Source: an uncultured Succinivibrionaceae bacterium (GTDB lineage Bacteria > Pseudomonadota > Gammaproteobacteria > Enterobacterales > Succinivibrionaceae). From it: a stretch of DNA of 64,000 bases. The stretch covers positions 6,585-70,584 of the forward strand of contig UQCV01000003.1 in NCBI GenBank assembly GCA_900539665.1, given 5' to 3'. Positions within the stretch are counted from its first letter, which is position 1; every line of letters starts with the position of its first letter. Position numbers and translations under genes: made by a program. Below are positions 54,528 through 63,718 of the stretch, piece after piece. The notes beneath the pieces are model-generated. The model was not told the DNA's origin and ran no database searches. It saw only the letters and a program-made list of their open reading frames with translations.

Positions 54528-55090
54528 CAAATTGAAGCCCCCTTTAAACTAAGTGCTTGGTGGACTGTTAATAATAGGTCGCAAACCTCTCTAACCGCAC
54601 CTTCGCCACCTTTTTGGGTACAGATATAATCAGCGGTAGCTTTGACTGTAGGATGCGCATCGCTAGGAGCAAAACCTAAAGCTACTGCGTTCATAACCGG
54701 AATGTCGATTACGTCATCACCAATATAAGCTGTTTCTGCAGCTGTAACTTTGGCTTTAGCCATAATTTGGTTTAAAACAGGGACTTTATCACCTGCCCCT
54801 TGAACAATAAACCTAGCTTTAAGGCTCTGCATTCTTGTTTCGACTATTTTTGATGAACGACCGGTAATAACCCCAAAGTCAATCCCAATGCGTGGCAAGG
54901 TTGCAATTCCAAAGCCGTCTTTAGCGTTAAAAGATTTAATTTCATCGCCTTGTTCAGTTAGATAAATTTTGCCGTCTGATAATACGCCATCGACATCGCT
55001 CAAAAGCAATTTAATATTAGCAAGTTTTTGCGCTAGTTGCGCGGAAATAGGACCATATGGAGTCACAATAGGATCGTTCGAAAAAGCCAT
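54527..55090 (-). CDS. kdsC: 3-Deoxy-D-manno-octulosonate 8-phosphate phosphatase
   Basis: KdsC dephosphorylates Kdo-8-phosphate. It is a HAD-type phosphatase of 187 residues with the DxD motif in LSDVDGVLSDGKIY and the second Asp pair in YIGDDVIDIPVM. It starts one base after the kdsD stop region. Confidence 0.96.
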   Translation of the reverse strand: MAFSNDPIVTPYGPISAQLAQKLANIKLLLSDVDGVLSDGKIYLTEQGDEIKSFNAKDGFGIATLPRIGIDFGVITGRSSKIVETRMQSLKARFIVQGAGDKVPVLNQIMAKAKVTAAETAYIGDDVIDIPVMNAVALGFAPSDAHPTVKATADYICTQKGGEGAVREVCDLLLTVHQALSLKGASI

Positions 55091-55091
55091 T

Positions 55092-56060
55092 TTAAATAAT
55101 ACCCTTGTGCATCAAATCGACGGTGTTGAACGCACCAATTAAATGGTTGTCATCATCAATGACTAAGAGGCCGTTAATTTTGCGATCTGACATGATCTTG
55201 ACAGCTTCAGCAGCCAAAATATCAGCTTTAACGGTAATGCAATTAGGTTTAATAACATCCGTTATAGGTCGAGAAAGCCAACATTCTTGGACGTTATTGA
55301 TTGCTCGGCGTAGGTCACCATCGGTAAATACCCCGCGCAACTTTTGGTTGTCATCTGTAATGGCAACCATTCCAAGACCCTTGGAGTTCATTTCTAAGAT
55401 AGCATCGCGTAGGAGAGCGGATTGATTAATGATAGGAAGCTCCGCACCTTTATGCATGATATCTTCAACTCTGGTTAAAAGTTTACGCCCAAGAGCGCCA
55501 CCTGGGTGGCTCATAGCAAAATCTCTTTCGGTAAAACCACGAGCTTCAAGTAGAGTAACGGCTAAAGCATCGCCTAAAGCTAAGGTTGCAGTAGTGCTAG
55601 AGGTTGGCGCTAAATTCAAAGGACAAGCTTCACGTTCAACTCTAAATGTTAAATGTACATCTGAATATTTAGCTAAAGTACTGTGTTCATTACCACTCAT
55701 GCCGATAATTTGAATTCCACGGCGTTTTATAATAGGGAGGATCGCGAGAATTTCAGCTGTTTCCCCAGAATTTGAGATGGCAATAATAAGGTCATTAGCG
55801 CTTATCATGCCAAGGTCCCCATGGCTTGCTTCGCCTGGGTGTAAGAAAAATGCGGGGGTACCGGTACTAGCCATGGTGGCTGCTATTTTGGAACCAATAT
55901 GACCGGATTTACCCATGCCAGTAACGACGATCTTACCAGTACATTTAAGAATGCGGTTTATCGCTTCTGTAAAGTCATCATTGATATATTTTTTTAGGCC
56001 CTGCAGAGCTTCAATTTCAGCGTCAATAACGCCAATGCCGGTTTTTTTATAGTCGATCAT
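55092..56060 (-). CDS. kdsD: D-Arabinose 5-phosphate isomerase
   Basis: KdsD converts ribulose 5-phosphate to arabinose 5-phosphate, the start of Kdo synthesis. The 322-residue protein has a SIS domain (VVTGMGKSGHIGSKIAATM, HPGEASHGDLGM) and two CBS domains from about 205. It is the first gene of the lpt-rpoN block. The start has only a weak GAG ahead of it in an A-rich leader. Confidence 0.96.
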   Translation of the reverse strand: MIDYKKTGIGVIDAEIEALQGLKKYINDDFTEAINRILKCTGKIVVTGMGKSGHIGSKIAATMASTGTPAFFLHPGEASHGDLGMISANDLIIAISNSGETAEILAILPIIKRRGIQIIGMSGNEHSTLAKYSDVHLTFRVEREACPLNLAPTSSTTATLALGDALAVTLLEARGFTERDFAMSHPGGALGRKLLTRVEDIMHKGAELPIINQSALLRDAILEMNSKGLGMVAITDDNQKLRGVFTDGDLRRAINNVQECWLSRPITDVIKPNCITVKADILAAEAVKIMSDRKINGLLVIDDDNHLIGAFNTVDLMHKGII

Positions 56061-56635
56061 TTTTTTTACTCAAAAATAAAAAAATTAATACATGAACCTT
56101 TGTGTAGGTTGCGTGTGGTACTTGCTTGATTAGGCTAAGTTGCTTGGTAACTAACGGTCATGACTTGTGGTCGTAAAAGGATAGTTAGGAAACAGCCTTT
56201 AATGGCAATCAATTTTTAAACAAGTATTTCCATGGAGCAGGAGGTGTTTCTAATTTTACCAAAATATGGTGGTTAATATAATGTAATGTTTGCAGTAATG
56301 GGGTATTTAGGTAAAATTTACGATACGGTAAAAACTAATTTTGCCTGATACTGTGTTAATATCTGTTTAAATTTGCGTTTAGTTAAACTGAACCATCCAA
56401 ATTATTTTTGGTCTTTAAATATATCAGTATAACCAATTAAACAAACGTCGATGTCTTGAACCTATGCGTCATGATGTTGCGAAGTCTCTTTTGGTTGTAT
56501 ATTTGTGATTATTGTGATTATCTAGAATTCTAGGTGTTAATTTAAATTTCAGCTAGATTCTGTAATCTTTGATTAAACGGTTAAGCTACAAGTCGATGAA
56601 AGATATTAGGTTAATCTTACTGTCCTGGGGGACAT
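56061..56635. other. 575-bp divergent intergenic region between kdsD and mlaF
   Basis: No gene is seen. It should hold promoters for both operons. TTGCAG with TAAAAT 16 bases later (56290-56317) is a possible plus-strand promoter. A perfect 12-base palindrome CTAGAATTCTAG lies at 56522-56533, preceded by the direct repeat TGTGATTAT/TGTGATTAT. E. coli has yrbG (a Na/Ca exchanger) between these two operons; it is absent here. Confidence 0.5.
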
Positions 56636-57427
56636 ATGCCAAATTTGGTAGAAGTTAATAATGTTTCTTTTGCCTACAATGAAAGTCGCATTATTTATGA
56701 CAATGTTAGCCTTAAGTTTCCACGTGGCAAGATTACTGCGATCTTAGGCCCAAGCGGTACTGGAAAGACCACCATGCTTAAAATTGTGGGTGGACAACTA
56801 AAACCAACTTCGGGACATGTTTTGTTTGATGGGGTCGATGTTCATGCGTTGAATCGTAGTGATCTCTACGATTTACGTAAAAGGATGAGTATGTTATTCC
56901 AAAGTGGAGCGCTTTTTACAGACATGAATGTCTTCGAAAATGTAGCTTTTCCGATTAGAGAACATACAAGATTGCCGGAAGAACTTGTTCGCACCATGGT
57001 GCTAATGAAATTAGAAGCAGTGGGACTTCGTGGGGCTGCTCAGTTAATGCCGCAGGAACTTTCTGGAGGGATGGCGCGTAGAGCCGCTTTAGCTAGATCA
57101 ATAGCTCTTGAACCTGAACTCATCATGTATGACGAACCTTTTGTCGGTCAAGACCCTATTACAATGGCGGTTTTAGTGCGCTTAATAAAAACTTTAAATG
57201 ACAATCTTGGTTTAACGTCAGTTATTGTGACGCATGACGTCACAGAAGTTTTCCACATTGCAGATTATGCTTATATCTTAGCAGGTGGGCGCATAATTGG
57301 TGCGGGGACCCCTGATGAGTTACGTACTTCAGTTGATCCGCGGATTAAACAGTTTATAAATGGTGAATTTGACGGCCCGGTTCCGTTTCACTATGCCTCG
57401 GAGGTGCCTTATATTCAGGAACTATAG
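56636..57427 (+). CDS. mlaF: Phospholipid transport ATPase MlaF
   Basis: MlaF powers the Mla system that maintains outer-membrane lipid asymmetry. The 263-residue ABC protein has Walker A GPSGTGKTTML, signature LSGGMARRAALARS and Walker B LIMYDEPFVGQDP. A strong GGGGG-type Shine-Dalgarno lies just before the ATG. It is the first gene of mlaFEDCB. Confidence 0.96.
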   Translation: MPNLVEVNNVSFAYNESRIIYDNVSLKFPRGKITAILGPSGTGKTTMLKIVGGQLKPTSGHVLFDGVDVHALNRSDLYDLRKRMSMLFQSGALFTDMNVFENVAFPIREHTRLPEELVRTMVLMKLEAVGLRGAAQLMPQELSGGMARRAALARSIALEPELIMYDEPFVGQDPITMAVLVRLIKTLNDNLGLTSVIVTHDVTEVFHIADYAYILAGGRIIGAGTPDELRTSVDPRIKQFINGEFDGPVPFHYASEVPYIQEL

Positions 57428-57549
57428 TTCGCTTTAGTTTTAAAATGTGTGGCCGTATTTGCATGACCATTTGGTTTTGAGTCATGAAAAAGTTGAGCAT
57501 GTTTTAGCTGATTATAAGAATAAAGGTATCGTTTTTTTAGGGATTTATA

Positions 57550-58323
57550 GTGATTAATTTAATTAATAATTTAGGAAAGTGGGGAATTCATAAGCTCACA
57601 GCTACAGGTAGAGCTACTATAATGTTGTTCTATGCTTTGGTGGGCAAACCTGAATTTCGTAAAAACTTTCCACAGCTAAGAAAGCAAATCTATGTTGTGG
57701 GCGTGCAATCTGTAAGTATTATTGTGGTTTCCGGTATGTTTATTGGGATGGTATTGGGGCTACAAGGCTTTAACGTTCTAGTGGATTTTATGGCGGAAGG
57801 GGCCCTAGGTCAGTTAGTTTCATTATCTATTATTCGTGAATTGGGACCAGTAGTGGCCGCGCTTCTTTTTGCGGGGCGCGCAGGTTCCGCCCTTACTGCG
57901 GAAATTGGCCTCAAAAAAGCCACTGAACAATTAACTTCACTCGAAATGATGGCTGTTGACCCGTTACGTCGTGTTATTGCACCGAGATTTTGGGCAGGCG
58001 TGATTTCTTTACCTATTTTAACGCTTATCTTTACTTTAGTAGGCATCTATGGGGGCAAGCTTGTAGGTGTAGATTGGCTAGGGGTTGATGACGGGATCTT
58101 TTGGAGTGGCATGAGAAACTCCATCGATGTTTGGGACGACTTAGGCATGTGCGTTATTAAGAGCATCGTTTTTGCGGTGGTAGTTACTTGGATCTCCCTT
58201 TTTAATGGGTATGATCTAATTCCAACATCGGAAGGCATTAGTAGAGCGACTACTAATACTGTAGTGCAGTCTTCTTTAGCTATTTTAGGTCTTGATTTTG
58301 TGTTAACAGCCGTTATGTTTTAG
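57550..58323 (+). CDS. mlaE: Phospholipid transport permease MlaE
   Basis: MlaE is the membrane subunit of the complex. The 257-residue protein has several membrane helices and the family segment GPVVAALLFAGRAGSALTAE, then SLEMMAVDPLRRVIAPR. The 122-base gap after mlaF is longer than in E. coli. Confidence 0.95.
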   Translation: MINLINNLGKWGIHKLTATGRATIMLFYALVGKPEFRKNFPQLRKQIYVVGVQSVSIIVVSGMFIGMVLGLQGFNVLVDFMAEGALGQLVSLSIIRELGPVVAALLFAGRAGSALTAEIGLKKATEQLTSLEMMAVDPLRRVIAPRFWAGVISLPILTLIFTLVGIYGGKLVGVDWLGVDDGIFWSGMRNSIDVWDDLGMCVIKSIVFAVVVTWISLFNGYDLIPTSEGISRATTNTVVQSSLAILGLDFVLTAVMF

Positions 58324-58353
58324 CTGTTAATTTGGTAATGGGAAACTTATAAA

Positions 58354-58878
58354 GTGAAATTTAATAAAGTTGAATTTTTAGTAGGCTGTTTTGTGATGGC
58401 AGGTTTGGTATGTGCTGTGGTCCTAGCGCTCAATGTTGCGGGCCTAACCCTAAGTTCATTTGACAAAAACACCTATAAAGTTACCGCTTCATTTGATAAT
58501 GTTGGTTCTTTAAAACTTAGAGCTCCAGTTAAGATTGGCGGGGTTGTTATTGGTCGCGTTACCTCAATTGAAGTTGATCCTGAAAAATTAGTTCCTGTGG
58601 TTACCATGGAAATCAATACCAAATTCGATAAATTATCAAGTGAATCTAAAGCGTCCATTTTGACTGCAGGTTTGATAGGGGAACAGTATATTGGGGTTAC
58701 GCCTGGATTTTATGATGAAGAAATGGGGAGCACCTATTTAAAGGACGGTGATGCCTTTACTGATACAGGTTCTGCTATTGTGCTTGAGGATCTTATCGGG
58801 AAGTTTCTTTATAGCGTAGGTGGCGATAAGAGCGAAGACAAAAAATTAGATGCTCAAGCTCCAAGTGCGCAAGAGTAA
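58354..58878 (+). CDS. mlaD: Phospholipid-binding MCE protein MlaD
   Basis: MlaD forms a hexameric ring that holds lipid between MlaE and MlaC. The 174-residue protein has one N-terminal helix (about 8-32) and an MCE domain (TASFDNVGSLKLRAPVKIGG, LTAGLIGEQYIGVTPG). The tail is shorter than that of E. coli MlaD (183). Confidence 0.95.
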   Translation: MKFNKVEFLVGCFVMAGLVCAVVLALNVAGLTLSSFDKNTYKVTASFDNVGSLKLRAPVKIGGVVIGRVTSIEVDPEKLVPVVTMEINTKFDKLSSESKASILTAGLIGEQYIGVTPGFYDEEMGSTYLKDGDAFTDTGSAIVLEDLIGKFLYSVGGDKSEDKKLDAQAPSAQE

Positions 58879-59016
58879 ATTATTGTGTGACAATAGTTTG
58901 CTAGTTCAAAATAAGATTTAATCAACAATTTGGCTTAGTTTAAACTGTCGATTACAAATGGTTTAAGCTATATGTGAATTTAGCAACGTAGGTTACCTTC
59001 GGAAAATAAACGTTTG

Positions 59017-59046
59017 AGCCAAACGTATAACATATATCGTTTGGCT
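59017..59046. repeat. 9-bp inverted repeat between mlaD and mlaC
   Basis: AGCCAAACG pairs with CGTTTGGCT around a 12-base AT-only-plus-one-C loop. It lies in a 233-base spacer inside the operon. No U-tract follows, so it may be a processing or stability hairpin or an operator for an internal promoter. Confidence 0.55.
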
Positions 59047-59111
59047 TGACTAACTAAAGGTGTTTATAAATTACTTTGTAAATACCAACACAACAACGGG
59101 ATTATAAGTAT

Positions 59112-59774
59112 ATGAAGACTTTTATTTGTACTATTTTGTGGTCAGCTTGTATGGCTTTCACTGTACCTGTTATGGCGGCTACTTCTGACAATGCGACCGG
59201 GGTTAGCACTTTAGCAGAAATAAATGATCATGACCCATATGTGCTTATCAGCCAACTTGCAGAAAGAACATTTGCGCGCCTTAAGGCGGAAAAAGCCACG
59301 ATGACTACTATGAAGGCTCGCCAAATTATAAATGAAGAATTATTACCTTATATTGACAAGAAATATGCGTCATATAAGGTCATGGGGCCAAATCTACGTA
59401 ATACTACTAAAGAACAAAAAGAAAAGTTTACTGAGGCTTTTACTAGTTACATTGTGGCAACATATGCCGATGCACTCAAAAAGTACAATGATCAAGCTGT
59501 ATCCGTAGAAGCTGCTAAACTAATTGATCCACAAGCTACTGTGTTACCAGTTAAGGTTACCGTTCAGCTAGCACCAACAGAAACTGCGGAAATTATTTTT
59601 AAGATGCGCCTTAACAAGAAGACCGGTAGCTGGAAAGCATACGATATGGTCGCAGAAGGTATTAGTTTATTAAGTGCTAAGCAATCTGAATTAACAGGTT
59701 TAATTAGAGAAAAAGGCATTGATAGCGTAACTGCTACCTTGCACCAACACGTAGCAGATACAGCAGGAAAATAA
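59112..59774 (+). CDS. mlaC: Phospholipid-binding periplasmic protein MlaC
   Basis: MlaC shuttles phospholipid across the periplasm. The 220-residue protein has a signal peptide (ending PVMAA, about residue 23) and the conserved core PYIDKKYASYKVMG and FTEAFTSYIVATYADAL. It follows mlaD after a long spacer and precedes mlaB by five bases. Confidence 0.94.
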   Translation: MKTFICTILWSACMAFTVPVMAATSDNATGVSTLAEINDHDPYVLISQLAERTFARLKAEKATMTTMKARQIINEELLPYIDKKYASYKVMGPNLRNTTKEQKEKFTEAFTSYIVATYADALKKYNDQAVSVEAAKLIDPQATVLPVKVTVQLAPTETAEIIFKMRLNKKTGSWKAYDMVAEGISLLSAKQSELTGLIREKGIDSVTATLHQHVADTAGK

Positions 59775-59779
59775 ATTCT

Positions 59780-60034
59780 ATGAAGCTTGAAGGGGTGTTA
59801 GATGCAACTGCGGTTTGCCAGTTGTGGGCCCAAAGAGAAACGATCTTTAAGGAAACAGAATTGGATTTAGCGGGAGTAGAACAGATTACTTCAGCTGGTA
59901 TTGCTCTTTTAGTCAAATGGGGTAAGGCCGCCGAGCAGTCTGGGAAAACCTTAACTTTACTCCACGTTCCCGTTGCAACCAAACATGCGTTAATGCTATT
60001 TGGGGTTGAAACGCTCTTTAAGCTTAAAGATTGA
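59780..60034 (+). CDS. mlaB: STAS-domain protein MlaB
   Basis: MlaB binds MlaF and stabilises the ATPase. The 84-residue protein is a single STAS domain, with LDLAGVEQITSAGIALLVKW carrying the conserved Ser/Gly. It is last in the mla operon; the BolA-like gene that follows in E. coli is missing. Confidence 0.9.
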   Translation: MKLEGVLDATAVCQLWAQRETIFKETELDLAGVEQITSAGIALLVKWGKAAEQSGKTLTLLHVPVATKHALMLFGVETLFKLKD

Positions 60035-60113
60035 TTAGCTAGTAAAATTTAGGTGCTTGTTTAGATCTAATTACAGGTTATGGTTTTAATTAGATCAGCA
60101 TTATATTGTTTAG

Positions 60114-60149
60114 TCCCGTTCTCGCGACTTGATAAGAGGGCGGGATTTT
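60114..60149 (+). terminator. Terminator after mlaB
   Basis: TCCCGTTCTC pairs with GAGGGCGGGA (two G-U) around a 12-base loop, followed by TTTTG. It separates the mla operon from the murA promoter. Confidence 0.75.
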
Positions 60150-60194
60150 GTTTAGAAGCTTGTTTTACGTCGTTGTAGCGCCGATTTACTTATA

Positions 60195-60223
60195 TTGAGT
60201 TTTGGGTTAAACGTGGTTAAAAT
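60195..60223 (+). promoter_or_regulatory. murA promoter
   Basis: TTGAGT and TAAAAT are separated by 17 bases. The transcript would start about 32 bases before the murA ATG. Confidence 0.6.
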
Positions 60224-60261
60224 GAGCGCAGTTTATTGTTAGTACGCAGGAAAATCGGAAG

Positions 60262-61521
60262 ATGCAAAAGTTCAGAATCCAAGGTGGTGGGGCCTTGATT
60301 GGTGATGTTAGAATCTCAGGCGCTAAAAACGCAGCGTTGCCAATTATTTTTGCCACAATGCTGACAGATGAACCGGTAATTTTGCACAACGTGCCTAAAT
60401 TGAAAGATGTGCAAACCTCTTTTAAGTTGCTCGAAATTTCTGGTAAAAAGGTGCAAGATCTAGGGAATTCAAGCTACGAAATTACAGGTAGTGTGTCTAA
60501 TCATGAAGCACCTTATGAACTTGTAAAGACCATGCGAGCATCAATTTTAGCTTTAGGTCCTTTGACCGCTAAAATGGGCGCGGCTGATGTTTCCTTACCT
60601 GGTGGTTGTGCCATCGGGGCTCGTCCTGTGAATTTGCATATTCATGGCTTAGAGCAGATGGGGGCGGTAATCAATATCGAAAAAGGCTACATTAAATCTA
60701 GAGTTGATAATCGTTTAGTCGGCACTTCCATGTACCTAGACATGGTTTCGGTAACAGGTACTGAAAACCTTGTTTCTGCAGCCGTATTAGCGTATGGCAC
60801 TACAGTTTTTCAAAATGCGGCTATGGAGCCTGAAGTTGTAGATCTCGTTAGATTTTTACGTGTTCTTGGGGCGGAAATTGAAGGTGAAGGCACTGCACAA
60901 ATCACAGTTCATGGTAAAGAAAAACTCCATGGTGGTGAATACTCTGTGCAGCCGGACCGCATTGAAACTGGTACTTTCTTAGTGGCAGCTGCGGTATCAC
61001 ATGGTTGTATTACTTGTCATAAGACTGAACCTGATAATATGCGTGCGGTTTTGGCCAAACTTGAAGAAGCTGGGGCTGAAGTTACTTGGGGTGAAGACTG
61101 GATTAAATTAGATATGCGTGATCGCGAACTTAAACCAGTAAATATCACTACCGCTCCATACCCTGCTTTCCCAACTGATATGCAGGCTCAATTTACTCTT
61201 TTAAATGCTGTGGCTAAAGGTATTGGGACAGTTACAGAAAATATTTTTGAAAACAGATTTATGCATGTGCCTGAATTAAACCGTATGGGCGCAAATATTG
61301 AATTGCAAAACAACACCGCAATTTGTCGCGATTGTAGCGGTTTAAGTGGGGCTCAAGTTATGGCAACAGACTTAAGAGCTAGTGCGTCACTTGTGATTGC
61401 AGGTTTGATTGCTAGTGGGGAAACAATTGTCGATCGTATCTATCACATGGATAGAGGTTACGAAGACATTGAACTTAAGTTTAGAAATCTTGGTGGCAAG
61501 ATTGAGCGCTTAGACAACTAG
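60262..61521 (+). CDS. murA: UDP-N-acetylglucosamine 1-carboxyvinyltransferase
   Basis: MurA begins peptidoglycan precursor synthesis by adding enolpyruvate to UDP-GlcNAc. The 419 residues match E. coli exactly in length. The catalytic Cys is C116 in SLPGGCAIGARP, so the enzyme is of the Cys type. AGGA lies before the ATG. Confidence 0.98.
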   Translation: MQKFRIQGGGALIGDVRISGAKNAALPIIFATMLTDEPVILHNVPKLKDVQTSFKLLEISGKKVQDLGNSSYEITGSVSNHEAPYELVKTMRASILALGPLTAKMGAADVSLPGGCAIGARPVNLHIHGLEQMGAVINIEKGYIKSRVDNRLVGTSMYLDMVSVTGTENLVSAAVLAYGTTVFQNAAMEPEVVDLVRFLRVLGAEIEGEGTAQITVHGKEKLHGGEYSVQPDRIETGTFLVAAAVSHGCITCHKTEPDNMRAVLAKLEEAGAEVTWGEDWIKLDMRDRELKPVNITTAPYPAFPTDMQAQFTLLNAVAKGIGTVTENIFENRFMHVPELNRMGANIELQNNTAICRDCSGLSGAQVMATDLRASASLVIAGLIASGETIVDRIYHMDRGYEDIELKFRNLGGKIERLDN

Positions 61522-61583
61522 CTAATGAGTTAAGCTAACTTGATTGAGTAAGCTTTAATGTAATTTTTTAATAAAAGATTAGG

Positions 61584-61604
61584 CGGGGAATGACGAGTTC
61601 CCCG
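61584..61604 (+). repeat. Hairpin between murA and murB
   Basis: CGGGGAA pairs with TTCCCCG around a seven-base loop. It is followed by only a few T, so it is at best a weak terminator. Confidence 0.4.
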
Positions 61605-61682
61605 TCGTTGTTATCACAAAATGATTCTTGTTTATGTTGGCTTTGGATTGACATAAATATGCCATATCAAAAGAAGGTTTTT

Positions 61683-62696
61683 ATGAGCTTTAATTTGGAA
61701 AAATATAATACGTTTGGGTTAGAAGTTAAAGCCGCTTTCGGTTTTGTGCTTAATGATATGGCGATGTTGCCTTTAATCCTCAAAAAAATCTCGGAATCTC
61801 AGCATGGCTTTATCGTGCTTGGTGGGGGTTCTGATGTACTTTTTCAGGAGGACTATGCTGGCGTAGTGGTTATTAACCGTTTAAAAGGCATGCAATTTGA
61901 AGAAGATGCTAATTTTTTCTACGTTAGAGCCGAAGGCGGGGAAGTATTTCATGAAGTTATTGAAACATGCATGAAACGTGGGGTTTACGGTCTTGAAGGG
62001 TTAGCTTTGATTCCAGGAACTGTAGGAGCGGCACCAATCCAGAATGTTGGGGCGTATGGTAGTACATTCTCCGATTTTTGTCGTTACGTTGAAGTTATGG
62101 ATCTTAAAAATGGCAAGCTTGAACGCATCAAGAGCCAAGATTGTGCTTTTGGGTATCGCGATAGCATTTTTAAACGCCCTGAAAACAAAAACCGCTACAT
62201 AGTGACTGCCGTTGGTTTAGAAATCCCTAAAACTTGGAATCCAAAGCGTGATTATGCGGCGTTAAAGGCTTTTGATACTTCTACTCCAGAAAAGCTCTTT
62301 GCGGCAGTTTGTGCCGTGCGTAGTTCAAAATTACCAGATCCAAAAGTTTTAGGTAATGCTGGTAGTTTCTTTAAAAATCCTGTGGTATCACTAGAAAAGT
62401 TGAAAGAAATTCAACATGAATTTACTGATGTGCCAAATTACCCAGTGGATACTGAAGGTTTGTGTAAGCTCGCAGCGGGTTGGCTTATTGAAAAAGCCGG
62501 GTGTCGTGGTATTAGATTAGGGCAGGCTGGTACCTACGAAAGACAAGCTTTGGTCATTGTTAATCATGGTGGGGCTAAAGCCGGTGAAATTGTTGATATG
62601 GCCAAGCATGTAATCAAAAAAGTCCAAGAAAAATTTGGTATTAAATTGGAACCAGAAGTACGAATTTTTGGGAGAACTGGTGAATGCTCACTTTAA
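61683..62696 (+). CDS. murB: UDP-N-acetylenolpyruvoylglucosamine reductase
   Basis: MurB reduces the MurA product to UDP-MurNAc using NADPH and FAD. I start at ATG 61683 (MSFNLEKYNTFGL), with GAAGG five bases upstream, giving 337 residues (E. coli 342). Type I features are present: LGGGSDVLFQEDY, LIPGTVGAAPIQNVGAYG, FGYRDSIFK and GNAGSFFKNP. A frame open up to 61590 would cover the hairpin and is not conserved. It overlaps birA by 13 bases, as in E. coli. Confidence 0.96.
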   Translation: MSFNLEKYNTFGLEVKAAFGFVLNDMAMLPLILKKISESQHGFIVLGGGSDVLFQEDYAGVVVINRLKGMQFEEDANFFYVRAEGGEVFHEVIETCMKRGVYGLEGLALIPGTVGAAPIQNVGAYGSTFSDFCRYVEVMDLKNGKLERIKSQDCAFGYRDSIFKRPENKNRYIVTAVGLEIPKTWNPKRDYAALKAFDTSTPEKLFAAVCAVRSSKLPDPKVLGNAGSFFKNPVVSLEKLKEIQHEFTDVPNYPVDTEGLCKLAAGWLIEKAGCRGIRLGQAGTYERQALVIVNHGGAKAGEIVDMAKHVIKKVQEKFGIKLEPEVRIFGRTGECSL

Positions 62697-63718
62697 GTGA
62701 TGATTTTTATTATCAGCTCTCCGAGCAAGACAAATTGCTACTTAAGCTTCTAGCGGATTCTAAATTTCATGTAGGGATTGATTTAGGGGCTAAGCTTGGA
62801 GTATCAAAAACTTCGGTGTCTAATGCTATCTCACGCTTGAAAAAAGCAGGTTTAGAAATAGATTCCGTAAAAAATTCAGGTTACCGTCTCTGTTTTGTTC
62901 CTGAATTTTTGCAAGGAGACCGTATTGCAAAAATTTCAGGTCACGAAGCTTATGCTTTTACTACCGTGGATTCTACTAATAATATAGTTCTTAAACATCC
63001 TGAGCTTGATGATGGGGCTGTAATCGCCGCTGATTTCCAAAATGGGGGGCGAGGGCGCTGTGGACGACGCTTTTTAAGTAGTTGTGGCACCCAAGTGCTC
63101 TTTACCTACGTGGCACGTTTTGATTCTTTAGAAAAGATGCAGGGTTTAAGTGTACTAGTTGGCATTAGCACAGCTCGTGTTTTAGAAAACATGGGTGTAA
63201 AAAATGTGCAACTTAAGTGGCCAAATGATCTTTATATCGGACAGTGGAAACTTGGTGGCATATTAATAGAATCGCTCATGAAAAAAGATAATATCTTTGT
63301 AGCTATAGGCATTGGAATTAATGTGTCATGTCACTTAAAAGAATTATTAGGCGATACTATTGGCCAGGCCTATACTTCTATTGAGTATGCTTCAGGTTTT
63401 AAATTAAATAGAGATGAACTAATAGGGCGTATTGCGGCGGAGTTAACGCAAGATCTTGTGCGTTTTAAAGAAAGTGGCCTCAGCTCCTTTATGCCCGAAT
63501 TTGAAGAACGGGCCTTATATCTAGGTTCAAATGTTAATTTGATTAATGATAGTAAAACCTTAACAGGTATTTATAAGGGGATTTCCGAACGGGGAGCCTT
63601 GCTACTCAAAATTGGGCGACGCACCGAAACTATATTATGTGGCGATATGTCGTTGCGTCCGGTTAAGGAAATTCACGAATTATGTGGGCCTCTTGACGCC
63701 CCTAAACGCCCCTTATAG
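62684..63718 (+). CDS. birA: Biotin-protein ligase and biotin-operon repressor
   Basis: BirA attaches biotin to carrier protein and, in this two-domain form, represses biotin genes. The 344-residue protein has an N-terminal winged helix (about 15-65, GVSKTSVSNAISRLKKAGLEI), the catalytic domain with NGGRGRCGRRF and KWPNDLYI, and a C-terminal SH3-like domain. The HTH suggests it still acts as a regulator. It begins inside the end of murB. Confidence 0.95.
   Translation: MLTLSDDFYYQLSEQDKLLLKLLADSKFHVGIDLGAKLGVSKTSVSNAISRLKKAGLEIDSVKNSGYRLCFVPEFLQGDRIAKISGHEAYAFTTVDSTNNIVLKHPELDDGAVIAADFQNGGRGRCGRRFLSSCGTQVLFTYVARFDSLEKMQGLSVLVGISTARVLENMGVKNVQLKWPNDLYIGQWKLGGILIESLMKKDNIFVAIGIGINVSCHLKELLGDTIGQAYTSIEYASGFKLNRDELIGRIAAELTQDLVRFKESGLSSFMPEFEERALYLGSNVNLINDSKTLTGIYKGISERGALLLKIGRRTETILCGDMSLRPVKEIHELCGPLDAPKRPL

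Noticed and set aside
56522..56533. CTAGAATTCTAG palindrome as an operator for mlaF
   Set aside because: It is a short AT-rich palindrome, likely by chance in a 575-base gap; noted only in the gap description.
61590..61682. Longer MurB start
   Set aside because: The extension of 31 residues is unlike MurB and spans a hairpin; ATG 61683 has a good Shine-Dalgarno.
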